From contig PBYL01000043.1 in NCBI GenBank assembly GCA_002729595.1, forward strand, positions 1 through 42,175: 42,175 bases of DNA. Reading direction: 5' to 3'. Positions 9,901-16,749 of the stretch are shown in pieces. The stretch comes from Thalassovita sp. (GTDB lineage: Bacteria > Bacteroidota > Bacteroidia > Cytophagales > Flammeovirgaceae). The position numbers were made by a program, and so were the translations under genes. Within the stretch, counting starts at the first letter, position 1, and each line of letters begins with the position of its first letter. The notes below the pieces were generated by a model that made no database searches, had not been told where the DNA came from, and saw nothing but the letters and a program-made list of their open reading frames with translations.

Positions 9901-10126
9901 TGATTTTTTCTAGCGGCTTAACAACTCTGCTTTCTAATTCTGCCGGACTCGCTCCCGGATAACCGATCATGATATCGGCCATTGGTACATTTATCTGAGG
10001 TTCTTCTTCTCTTGGAATTAGCGAAGAACTATACACCCCGATAATCATCAGTGCAACCATTAATAAAATGGTAAGCTTTGAGTTGATGAAAAAATGGGCG
10101 ACTTTACCTGATATTCCTTCTTCCAT
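6932..10126 (-). CDS. RND efflux transporter permease (AcrB/HAE1-like)
   Basis: The 1064-residue inner-membrane pump has the standard RND plan: TM1 near residues 14-34 (LTILLMVALMIIGVYSSSLI), a large periplasmic loop, six helices from about 345 to 540, a second loop and six final helices. The proton-relay pair is present in VVDDSIIIAENMHRH (TM4). The position of the TM10 lysine of AcrB is held by an arginine in GVMVRNSVLLIDF. The DD pair points to the HAE1 (hydrophobe/amphiphile) group rather than the heavy-metal group, where TM4 usually has one Asp. It exports small molecules by proton antiport together with the adaptor and TolC-like channel encoded just upstream. Substrate unknown. Confidence 0.93.
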   Translation of the reverse strand: MEEGISGKVAHFFINSKLTILLMVALMIIGVYSSSLIPREEEPQINVPMADIMIGYPGASPAELESRVVKPLEKIIGNIKGVEHIHSMAMNGMAMIIVQFYVGEDIERSYVKLYDELNKHQGMFPEGVYQPLVKTRSIDDVPMLGLTLWSENYDDFQLRAIAEEVTSEIEKVKDVAITKVIGGRNRQLKVVLDKDKMAENAVDALSIMQMIQANNGSSQSGSFVNNDEEYLVTTGKFLTSAEDIENLVIGVNKNMPVYLKQVATIEDGPETPNSYVSFGYGKANEEFTAHKSEYPAVTISVAKVKGADAMQIADKIVDQIDLLKLNLIPNDVHVSVTRNYGETASHKVGELLMHLGVAILAVTVLVMLAMGWRGGLVVFFSVPLTFALTLFSYYILGYTLNRITLFALVFVVGIVVDDSIIIAENMHRHFKMKRLPFKQAAIFAINEVGNPTILATFTVIAAILPMAFVSGMMGPYMSPMPIGASIAMMLSLFVALTVTPYLGYHLLREKDDQEHKEEHGLETSVIYKIYRKIEQPMLDSSAKRWAMLAITLFLLVGSVTMFFTKSVAVKMLPFDNKNEFQVVIDMPEGTTLERTAAITKEVAQYLSTIPEVVDYQNYIGTSAPITFNGLVRHYDVRGGSNMADIQVNLLHKEERDLQSHDIAKLVRPQVQEIAKKYGANIKLVEVPPGPPVLSTLVAEVYGGPNYEEQILVADQVKSILENTDDIVDIDWMVEDEQTEFKLEVDREKAMLNGIAPQQVVGNLTYILRDLPISNLYDEYANDNVGIVLSLDDSDKSNLQDIQSLKVKGKQGNVVPVSDLVKVKEASLQKTIYRKDQKRVVYVLADMAGALESPVYAILGMEQKLKEMSLPKGYEVKELYMEQPTDESDFTVKWDGEWQITLEVFRDLGAAFMVVIIVIYMLIVGWFQNFKTPIVMMIAIPLSLVGIVLGHWLLGAFFTATSFIGMIALAGVMVRNSVLLIDFIEIRLNDGIPLKQAIIDAGAVRTTPILLTTGAVVIGASIILFDPIFQGLAISLVAGAIVSTLLTLIVVPLIYYMTEKAKWEN

Positions 10127-10210
10127 GTTTTAAATATTTTGAATCTGTTTTGTGAGGATAAGGTGATTGATTACAGACCTGAAATCCTTTTTACAGTTTG
10201 ATAAATTCTA

Positions 10211-11293
10211 TTAGAAAGTGACTTTAGCACCATTAAACAGCTTGCCTTCTGCAGTTGTGATATACTGTTCGTTTGCAGAAAGACCTGATAATACTTCTAC
10301 TTGATCACCATAAGTTTTGCCCAATCTTAACCATCTTAGAATAGCCACATTATCATTACCGATGGTGTAAACTCCCTGTAATTGACCATGTCTGATTAGT
10401 ACAGATTCTGGGATGAGTACTGTAGAAGATGCTGTTGCATTGTCCGATTTTTCGACAGGGAATTGCACATTCACAAACATTCCAGATAGAATATCATCAT
10501 TTACTTTATCTAGATTCACTTTTACAAGATATTGTCCGCCAGTGTTCTTAGCAGATAAACTCACTTCACTCACTTTGCCTTCTACCTCTTCTCCGATCGA
10601 TTTTACTAACACTTTTACTGGCATTCCGTTTTTTATCGCATCAATATCAGTTTCAGAAACCATAGCAGTAACCTGTAAATTTGAGCGCGTTTCTACACTT
10701 ACCAATGGCATTCCTGGGTTTGCCATGTCTCCTTCTTTTATAAATGTGTTGGTTACAATTCCTGAAAATGGTGCAGTAATATTTGCATAAGAGAACTGTG
10801 CTATTACTTCGTTTTTCATTTGCTTTGCTGCTTCCAAACCGGCTTTTGCCATTTCATACCTGGCGGTCATATCATCCAATTCTTTTTGAGAAGCACTCTT
10901 CTGATCGAACAATGTTTTAAAGCGTTCGTAATCCTTTTTCGCATTGTTATATCCTGCTTCTGCTTGTATAATTGAAGCCTCAACTTGTGCCTTTTTAGCT
11001 TGTAAGTCTGCGTTGTTGATGCTTAATAAAAGCTGACCTTTAGAAACTTTTTGTCCTACTTTTACTTTTAGGCCAGTTACATAACCCATCATTCTGGTGC
11101 TTAGGTTTGCACTGTTTTCGGCTTCCACTTTACCACTGGCAGTAATAAATCTACTATTTTCACCAGTAGCCACTTTACTTACTTTTACCGGAATTGCATC
11201 CAGTACTTCTACAGGTTTTCTTTCTCCTGAACTGCAACTTGTAAAAACCTGAGCGAAAGAAAATGCTATTAAAATTATAAGTATTTGTTTCAT
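10211..11293 (-). CDS. RND efflux periplasmic adaptor (membrane fusion protein), lipoprotein
   Basis: The 360-residue adaptor starts with a lipoprotein signal ending FTSC (lipid Cys at 20). A barrel-sandwich/lipoyl half follows (YVTGLKVKVGQKVSKGQLL, about residues 70-88), then a coiled-coil hairpin around 90-165 (QAKKAQVEASIIQAEAGYNN; LKDYERFKTLFD-like), the second lipoyl half (YANITAPFSGIVTNTFIKEG, near 170-190) and beta-barrel and membrane-proximal domains. It bridges the RND pump and outer-membrane channel. Its start is 2 bp after the stop of the channel gene; an 84-bp spacer separates it from the pump gene. Confidence 0.92.
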   Translation of the reverse strand: MKQILIILIAFSFAQVFTSCSSGERKPVEVLDAIPVKVSKVATGENSRFITASGKVEAENSANLSTRMMGYVTGLKVKVGQKVSKGQLLLSINNADLQAKKAQVEASIIQAEAGYNNAKKDYERFKTLFDQKSASQKELDDMTARYEMAKAGLEAAKQMKNEVIAQFSYANITAPFSGIVTNTFIKEGDMANPGMPLVSVETRSNLQVTAMVSETDIDAIKNGMPVKVLVKSIGEEVEGKVSEVSLSAKNTGGQYLVKVNLDKVNDDILSGMFVNVQFPVEKSDNATASSTVLIPESVLIRHGQLQGVYTIGNDNVAILRWLRLGKTYGDQVEVLSGLSANEQYITTAEGKLFNGAKVTF

Positions 11294-11295
11294 TA

Positions 11296-12609
11296 TTACT
11301 GAGTTAAAAATTCCAAGTATTTTTGAGTGAAATTATATTCGAATACAGCCTGTAAACTTTCCAGCTCTTTCTGAATCATCTGAGTTTCTGACTGTAATAA
11401 GTCTGTTGTTTTTTCTAATCCTTGTTGGAAGCGATCTGAACGGATGCGGTAAGCTTCGCGAGATTGTTCCAGTGCCAGTTTCGAGAGGTTTACTTTGTTT
11501 TCTGCATCTTTTAACTGGCGATTAGTTTTGTTAATTTCCAATTGGCTCTGGCTTTTGTATTGTGTACTTTCAACCATCGATTTCTGGTATTCAACTTTTT
11601 GCTTTTCCATTTTTCCTATGGATTTGTAGCCATCGAATATGTTCCAAGAAAGTTGCGCACCGATTAGGTAACCACTCGCACCCATCTGGAATAATTGGTC
11701 GTCGTACAACTGATAGCTACCAAAAGCATTTAACCTCGGCAGAAACTTCATCTTACTAGACTGAAACATTTTTTCATAAGCTTCAGTAGAAAGTTTCATC
11801 GCCATAATATCTTTTCTAGATTCTGATAAACTCGTGTCGAAAACCTTTACATCAATATCAGAAGCTATTTCTTCGGCAGGTTTGTAAACTACAGTTTCGC
11901 CTTCTTCATTCAATAGAAAAGCCAAATAGTCTGAAGCGTTTTTCACATTACTTCTCGCATACTGCAACTGGTTTTTTACTTCGTTTACTCTCACTTGTAC
12001 AGAAAGTAAATCTGTTTTCTGTAGCATTCCCTGCTCAAAATAATTTTCAACCATTTGTAAACTAGCTTCAGAAGTTGCATTGGCTTTTTCTAGCACTTTT
12101 ACAGCACTATATGCCAATTGCAATTGCATATAAGCTTTATTTACTTCTAGCTCAATGTATTCTTTTGTACGCTCTGCTTGTAGTTGATAAGCTTGCATTT
12201 TGGTTTTAGCAGCTTGCCTTTCGTACACACCATCCATATTAAAAATAGGTTGTTGTACTTCGATGGCTGTAGCGTAATTGTCGATTTTTTCAGGGTTATT
12301 TAACAAGTCTGTGTTAAAATCATTCTGAGTTAAAATTTCCTGATTAAGCTTCGAGCCAAATGCCATTAGAGGATTGTTTGTCAACATTGCCGTGTGCGAA
12401 ACCGTGATATTCGGTAAAAAAAGTGCCTTCGACTGACTATAATCAGCCTTCGCTGATTCAAAAGTTTTTTCTGCAATCTTTACTTGTAGGTTGCCTTTAG
12501 CTATTTTAGAAAGTATCTCTTCCTTAGAAATAGTTATCGTATCCTGTCCAAATAGGCTGTTTGCAGAAAGAAGTGCTGAGATTAATACAACTAAATATTT
12601 ATTCTTCAT
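11296..12609 (-). CDS. TolC-family outer membrane efflux channel
   Basis: The 437-residue protein starts with a signal peptide (KYLVVLISALLSANSLFGQ). Two internal repeats rich in long amphipathic helices (about 35-220 and 240-430) are typical of the TolC/OEP fold; the helix FEYNFTQKYLEFLT ends the protein and AVEVQQPIFNMDG-like strands mark the barrel segments. It provides the exit duct of the tripartite pump and is the first gene of the operon, facing a divergent small-protein gene across 152 bp. Confidence 0.9.
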   Translation of the reverse strand: MKNKYLVVLISALLSANSLFGQDTITISKEEILSKIAKGNLQVKIAEKTFESAKADYSQSKALFLPNITVSHTAMLTNNPLMAFGSKLNQEILTQNDFNTDLLNNPEKIDNYATAIEVQQPIFNMDGVYERQAAKTKMQAYQLQAERTKEYIELEVNKAYMQLQLAYSAVKVLEKANATSEASLQMVENYFEQGMLQKTDLLSVQVRVNEVKNQLQYARSNVKNASDYLAFLLNEEGETVVYKPAEEIASDIDVKVFDTSLSESRKDIMAMKLSTEAYEKMFQSSKMKFLPRLNAFGSYQLYDDQLFQMGASGYLIGAQLSWNIFDGYKSIGKMEKQKVEYQKSMVESTQYKSQSQLEINKTNRQLKDAENKVNLSKLALEQSREAYRIRSDRFQQGLEKTTDLLQSETQMIQKELESLQAVFEYNFTQKYLEFLTQ

Positions 12610-12662
12610 TTCAAATTTCCTTCAAGTTCTTTTCAAAAGTAGAGGGAAGAAAATCTGCATTT

Positions 12663-12678
12663 GGTAACTAATGTTACC
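12663..12678. promoter_or_regulatory. Palindromic operator candidate ahead of the efflux operon
   Basis: GGTAAC and GTTACC form a perfect 6-bp inverted repeat with a 4-bp centre, located 54-69 bp upstream of the TolC-type gene and 84-99 bp upstream of the divergent small gene. Such a short-spaced dyad in a divergent promoter is the usual footprint of a dimeric repressor (TetR, MarR or MerR type). No regulator gene of those types lies next to it. Confidence 0.45.
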
Positions 12679-12761
12679 TAAGGATTTTTTTTGTGAGATA
12701 ATTTTATTTAAAATCGAAAATCACATAAAATAAGCAGTAAAAAACCTAAATTTATAGTGGT

Positions 12762-13160
12762 ATGCTGAGGCAAGAAACTACATATAGCCGTATTTTCACA
12801 TCAATTGTGTTGATGTTATTTACGCTATTGCTCAGCGTTTTCAATACATCTGGCTACGAACTGCCATCTAATTACATCAGTTCTCCAACTCAAACCGAGT
12901 TGGTATCTCAGCAAAGTTCTGCAAGAAGAAATTATAGAAGTCTCAGTTTTAAAAGGGCGATTCACTTAACACAAAAAGTAATTGCTAAAACCAGCTTTTT
13001 TGCTTTTAACATTCAATTGATTCGATTATACAATCAACTGATTACTGTAAAAAATAAGGCAATTGAATGCACTGAAAGCAATAATTCTATAAGTCTGCTA
13101 CATTTTATACAGTTGCAAGCATCTACTAAGAATTCAGATTCTTTCCCTCACTTTATTTAA
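12762..13160 (+). CDS. Unknown small exported protein, divergent from efflux operon
   Basis: The 132-residue product has a basic N-terminus and a hydrophobic segment (about residues 11-27, IFTSIVLMLFTLLLSVF), readable as a signal peptide or membrane anchor, followed by a polar, Ser/Gln/Asn-rich remainder with no recognisable motif. It is transcribed away from the efflux operon and shares the region with the GGTAAC palindrome, so both could answer to one regulator. No family recognised; a weakly expressed or non-functional frame remains possible. Confidence 0.45.
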   Translation: MLRQETTYSRIFTSIVLMLFTLLLSVFNTSGYELPSNYISSPTQTELVSQQSSARRNYRSLSFKRAIHLTQKVIAKTSFFAFNIQLIRLYNQLITVKNKAIECTESNNSISLLHFIQLQASTKNSDSFPHFI

Positions 13161-13266
13161 TTGGAAGCCTCCTAATACTTCCTTGGGAACTCCACCCAAT
13201 TTAAAAATCAATTTAATTCTTGGTTACACAAGCTGTAAGCACTACAGCCCTATTTCTGCTTGTAAA

Positions 13267-13443
13267 ATGAAAAAGATCAAAAAAATACTGAAGCAGTTCG
13301 CGCTACTATTCATTATACTTTTAACTTCAATTGGCTTGGGAATTAACGCAGCCGTTTTACCCACTTTTAATATAAGAGATGCCGAAAAGCCTAAAATTGA
13401 AATGGTTGAATCTAAAGAAGATGATGTTGAACCAGATGATTAA
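13267..13443 (+). CDS. Unknown small single-pass membrane peptide
   Basis: From the ATG at 13267 the product is 58 residues: a lysine-rich start (MKKIKKILKQ), one hydrophobic helix (FALLFIILLTSIGLGINAAV) and an acidic tail (MVESKEDDVEPDD). The upstream in-frame ATG at 13183 would add 28 residues containing no feature, and positive-inside topology fits the later start better. The peptide probably sits in the inner membrane with its acidic tail outside. Function unknown. Confidence 0.5.
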   Translation: MKKIKKILKQFALLFIILLTSIGLGINAAVLPTFNIRDAEKPKIEMVESKEDDVEPDD

Positions 13444-13549
13444 AGGTATTTGATTAACATGAGGGTTTAGCAAAAGCGTATAAAATTTAGAAAATGCTTC
13501 CGCAGTCTTGATCTTTTGACGGTCGGCCGTTGCCGTACTTTTATATCAA

Positions 13550-14131
13550 GTTGTGCTTAATTAAGAAAATGACTGAATTCGAAATATTAACGGACAGAAT
13601 AAAATTGAGATTAATTGAATTGTCAGATTTAAATTCGATTCATAAATTACATTCTTTACCTGAAACAGATGAATTCAATACTCTTGGTATTCCCCAAAAT
13701 TTTGAGGAAACGAAAAATATAATTGAACCTTGGATTGCGGAAAATAGACAGAGTAAAATAAGGAACTACACATTTGCGATTGAAAATAGGTCGGATAGAG
13801 AATTTATCGGATTATTTGGACTTAAACTCGGAAATGAAAAATATAAACGTGGGGAAGTTTGGTATAAAATACATTCCGACTACTGGAAAAAAGGGTTTGC
13901 AACTGAATCTTTAAAAGCGGTAATAAATTTTGGATTTGATAATCTTAAATTACATCGAATTGAAGCTGGCTGTGCAGTAGGGAATATTGGTTCAATCAGA
14001 GTACTGGAAAAAGCAGGAATGGTAAGAGAAGGGCGTTTACGACAGGTGTTACCTTTGAGATCTGGCTGGTCTGACAACTTTAAATATTCAATACTTGAAA
14101 CTGATGAAAGGAAAAATAACTAAGCACAATA
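13550..14131. repeat. 9-bp inverted repeat flanking the GNAT gene
   Basis: TTGTGCTTA, 10 bp before the chosen start codon of the acetyltransferase gene, and TAAGCACAA, overlapping its stop region, are exact reverse complements. The outer flanks contain locally G/C-richer dyad-prone sequence (near 13517-13532 and 14143-14160). This bracketing is suggestive of a mobile gene cassette, but the repeat does not match the canonical integron attC core. Confidence 0.35.
13569..14123 (+). CDS. GNAT family N-acetyltransferase (RimJ/RimL type)
   Basis: From the ATG at 13569 the protein has 184 residues, the usual length for RimJ/RimL-like acetyltransferases. It begins MTEFEILTDRIKLRLIELSD; motif A, which binds the acetyl-CoA pyrophosphate, lies in KKGFATESLKAVINFGF (about residues 104-120), and the conserved VGNIGSIRVLEKAGM block is at about 137-151. 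Members transfer acetyl groups to protein N-termini or to small amines including antibiotics; the substrate cannot be inferred. An upstream in-frame ATG at 13530 adds 13 unremarkable residues. The gene is bracketed by an inverted repeat and is more A/T-rich than many neighbours. Confidence 0.9.
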   Translation: MTEFEILTDRIKLRLIELSDLNSIHKLHSLPETDEFNTLGIPQNFEETKNIIEPWIAENRQSKIRNYTFAIENRSDREFIGLFGLKLGNEKYKRGEVWYKIHSDYWKKGFATESLKAVINFGFDNLKLHRIEAGCAVGNIGSIRVLEKAGMVREGRLRQVLPLRSGWSDNFKYSILETDERKNN

Positions 14132-14252
14132 ACAATTACAGTGCATGCCCTGCGGGACACTCACCATACCCAAACCGATAAAAGTACAGATAATTAACTA
14201 TTAATGATTTATGTATATTCTTAAATATTTAGCATCAATCATTTATAAAAAA

Positions 14253-14291
14253 CTCTTCAAAACCAGACGATTACTGTCAGGTTTTGAAGAG
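14253..14291 (-). terminator. Terminator of the beta-helix protein gene
   Basis: CTCTTCAAAACC (14253-14264) pairs perfectly with GGTTTTGAAGAG (14280-14291) over a 15-nt loop, with a further GAC/GTC pairing inside. On the minus strand the stem runs into TTTTTTAT, giving a proper U-tract for the leftward gene; it may also stop the rightward GNAT transcript. Confidence 0.85.
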
Positions 14292-14314
14292 GTTCAATAA
14301 CATGAACCCACATT

Positions 14315-15343
14315 TTACTGCTCAAAAATACTGGCGTTTAATTGATACCCAGTAGACTCAGGAGTAAGCTGCAAGAAGTTTTCTGGGAAACCAGCAATTT
14401 CTCGTTCTACTAATTTTACCTTTCCTTTTTTCGTGATGTCTGTTTCTTTTACTTTGTAATCATCAATTTCAATTACTTTTCCCTTTCCTCTATTCCATTC
14501 ACCAAAATAGTAAGCATTATCACAGATTACCGAGTTCGATAAATTGAAAGTCGCATTATTATTTGGCGCAATTGTAAACACAAAATTGCAATTGCTAATT
14601 ACATTATTCTTAAACTCGAAGCCCGGGTCTTCGTCTCCAATCCAGAATGCGCTTTCATAGGCTCCATAAATAATAGAATTGGTTACCGAAGTGTTTTTGA
14701 TTTTACTAAATGTGAGAATAGCATTTTTACAATTATAAAACACACATTGATTGATCTTGATTTCTTCACCATGTGCCCAAATTCCTCCTTGAATAAAAGT
14801 GGAGTTTTTTTCTGCAATAAAATAGCAGTTTTCAATGGTGAGATTTTTTAAGGCATTGCTTTCTCTAGTAATCGGATAATAATAAGTAATCTCTGGATTG
14901 GCATTTCCGATAAACTTTAATCCTTTAATTTTTACATAGTCGCTTGCCACCAAAAAGGCCGTACTATGCGGAAATTGAGTATCGGAATTATTCAATGCTA
15001 CTGATTGAATTACTGGCATTTTTGCATGCTCCCAATCTGCATTTTCTGGTAAAATAGCTGCTTCAATAGTAAATGAACTTGTATCTGAAAATTCCCTCAA
15101 TGGATGGATGGCAATTTTATCTTGCAACGTATAAATTCCCGGAAATATCTTGATGCTCACATCGCCATTTCCAGTAAGCATGTTTGCTACTGATACGGCT
15201 TTCTCTATGCTCCTAAATGGATTTGCTTTGCTGCCTTCTGATTGATCATTTCCATTTTTGCCGTCTACATAAAAGACTTGTGCATTAATGAAATGACAGT
15301 AGCATAAAACAAATAAAAATAGTAAAGTTAATTTTCCTTTCAT
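14315..15343 (-). CDS. Secreted right-handed beta-helix protein (DUF1565-like)
   Basis: The 342-residue protein has a signal peptide (MKGKLTLLFLFVLCYCHF, cleavage near NAQ). The mature start, FYVDGKNGNDQSEGSKANPF followed by a helix and IKIFPGIYTL, is the classic opening of DUF1565/pectate-lyase-like beta-helix proteins. Turns of the helix follow with repeated N-x-hydrophobic patterns (LTIENCYF, IKINQCVFYNCKNAI, TSVTNSIIYG). The fold is typical of extracellular polysaccharide lyases or binding proteins; I cannot point to catalytic residues. It is transcribed divergently from the membrane regulator gene, 109 bp away. Confidence 0.75.
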   Translation of the reverse strand: MKGKLTLLFLFVLCYCHFINAQVFYVDGKNGNDQSEGSKANPFRSIEKAVSVANMLTGNGDVSIKIFPGIYTLQDKIAIHPLREFSDTSSFTIEAAILPENADWEHAKMPVIQSVALNNSDTQFPHSTAFLVASDYVKIKGLKFIGNANPEITYYYPITRESNALKNLTIENCYFIAEKNSTFIQGGIWAHGEEIKINQCVFYNCKNAILTFSKIKNTSVTNSIIYGAYESAFWIGDEDPGFEFKNNVISNCNFVFTIAPNNNATFNLSNSVICDNAYYFGEWNRGKGKVIEIDDYKVKETDITKKGKVKLVEREIAGFPENFLQLTPESTGYQLNASIFEQ

Positions 15344-15347
15344 TTTG

Positions 15348-15398
15348 GCTAGAATTGATGTTAATTATGATTTTGATTCAATACAATTCTGCTAGAAT
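15348..15398. promoter_or_regulatory. Repeat cluster in the divergent promoter (operator candidate)
   Basis: In the 109-bp gap between the two divergent genes, GCTAGAAT occurs twice in direct orientation (15348-15355 and 15391-15398). AGAATTG (15351-15357) also forms an inverted repeat with CAATTCT (15384-15390), and a TTGATTCAA palindrome lies between. This is a plausible binding site for the adjacent HTH-containing membrane protein. Confidence 0.4.
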
Positions 15399-15452
15399 AC
15401 TGGTGTAGATGAAATTTAAATACCGTTTATTTTCCATTTAAAAAGCGTTTAA

Positions 15453-16745
15453 ATGCTCTCCGATGAAGATTTCTATATTAAAGAGGTAAAAAAACAAATT
15501 GAGAATCAACTTGGCTGGCCTAGTAGTGATTCGTGGAAACAGCGGGATTATTTAAACTTGATCGACCTAATTGATAAAAAATCGGAGATAAACCTGAGCC
15601 TTTCTACCATAAAAAGAATCTGGAAACCAGATTATAAAGGCTCCCCACATCCATCAACACTTAATGCTTTTGCACTTTTTCTAGGCTATAAAAACTGGTT
15701 AAATTTTAAAGAGAATAATTCTCCCTCTCTCAATGAACAACAAGAAACAACTTCAACTAAAGAGCAAAGATTTAAGAAATCACTCTTACCAATCATGATG
15801 GTTGTTTTGATTTCAGTGATAGGTGTATTTATTATTCAATCTAACAAATCGGTCGATGCTCCTGAATCAGTCCAGTATGATGCAAATGATATAAAGTTTA
15901 GCAGTAAGAATGCTACACTCAAAGGTGTGCCTAATACGGTAATTTTTGATTATAACATCAGTAGTGTTCAAGCAGATAGCTTTTATATACAGCAAAATTG
16001 GAATGCCCTACTTCGCGAAAAAATCCAACCTGAAAACCAGCAATTCACAACCATGTACTATTACCCTGGTGTGCACCAAGCCAAGCTCATTGCAAATGAT
16101 TCTATCATTAAAGAAACCCCAATAAGAATTAATACAAATGGTTGGCTCGCTTTTGCCCGATACAATTATACAGACAAGATTCCTGTCTATTTCAGAGATG
16201 AGATACAGAAAGATGGTGTTCTATCAGTAAGCAAACAACAACTTGCAGAGAGTAAAATAGATTTGAGTAAAAATCCGATTGTCAGTTATTATTGTGTAGA
16301 TAATTTTACTGGTTTAAGTAGTGGCAATTTTACTTTTGAAACCCGCCTTAAATGTGACAGTGTTTTTAACATAACCTGCCCCTACGTGTTTATTTGCCTA
16401 CTTGGTGAGTACGACATGAATATTATTCCGCTAACTACAAAAGGTTGTGTAGGCAATGTAAACCTGAAATTTGGTGATACTACACATACAGGTAAAAATC
16501 ACGATCTATCAGTTTTTGGAGCAGAAGTTTACCAATGGCAAGACTTAAAAGTTGAAGCTAGAAATAACAAAGCAATTATTACTATTAATGAGCATCAGAA
16601 ATATGAAATACCATTCTCAAAAGATATTGGCGAAGTTACCGGCATCAGTTTCAACTTTACAGGAACAGGTTCGGTAGATTATGTTCGCTTGTTGAATGGA
16701 GAAAAAAAATTAATTTTTAATGATGAGTTTGAGACAAATTTATAA
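15453..16745 (+). CDS. Predicted membrane-spanning one-component regulator
   Basis: The 430-residue protein has three parts. Residues 1-90 form a small helical domain (LSLSTIKRIWKPDYKG, then STLNAFALFLGYKNWLNF) that I have seen at the N-terminus of several Bacteroidota proteins and that looks like a DNA-binding HTH. One hydrophobic helix follows near residues 110-128 (LLPIMMVVLISVIGVFII). The rest is a beta-rich, probably periplasmic part, whose last 160 residues resemble a concanavalin/LamG-like jelly roll. The order cytoplasmic HTH, TM, external sensor is that of ToxR/CadC-type regulators; function is inferred from layout. It is divergent from the beta-helix protein gene, a likely target, and its stop is 4 bp from that of the converging VWA gene. 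Confidence 0.65.
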   Translation: MLSDEDFYIKEVKKQIENQLGWPSSDSWKQRDYLNLIDLIDKKSEINLSLSTIKRIWKPDYKGSPHPSTLNAFALFLGYKNWLNFKENNSPSLNEQQETTSTKEQRFKKSLLPIMMVVLISVIGVFIIQSNKSVDAPESVQYDANDIKFSSKNATLKGVPNTVIFDYNISSVQADSFYIQQNWNALLREKIQPENQQFTTMYYYPGVHQAKLIANDSIIKETPIRINTNGWLAFARYNYTDKIPVYFRDEIQKDGVLSVSKQQLAESKIDLSKNPIVSYYCVDNFTGLSSGNFTFETRLKCDSVFNITCPYVFICLLGEYDMNIIPLTTKGCVGNVNLKFGDTTHTGKNHDLSVFGAEVYQWQDLKVEARNNKAIITINEHQKYEIPFSKDIGEVTGISFNFTGTGSVDYVRLLNGEKKLIFNDEFETNL

Positions 16746-16749
16746 TATA

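Noticed and set aside
13183-13266. Upstream start for the small membrane peptide
   Set aside because: The added 28 residues show no feature and spoil the basic-start topology; ATG 13267 chosen.
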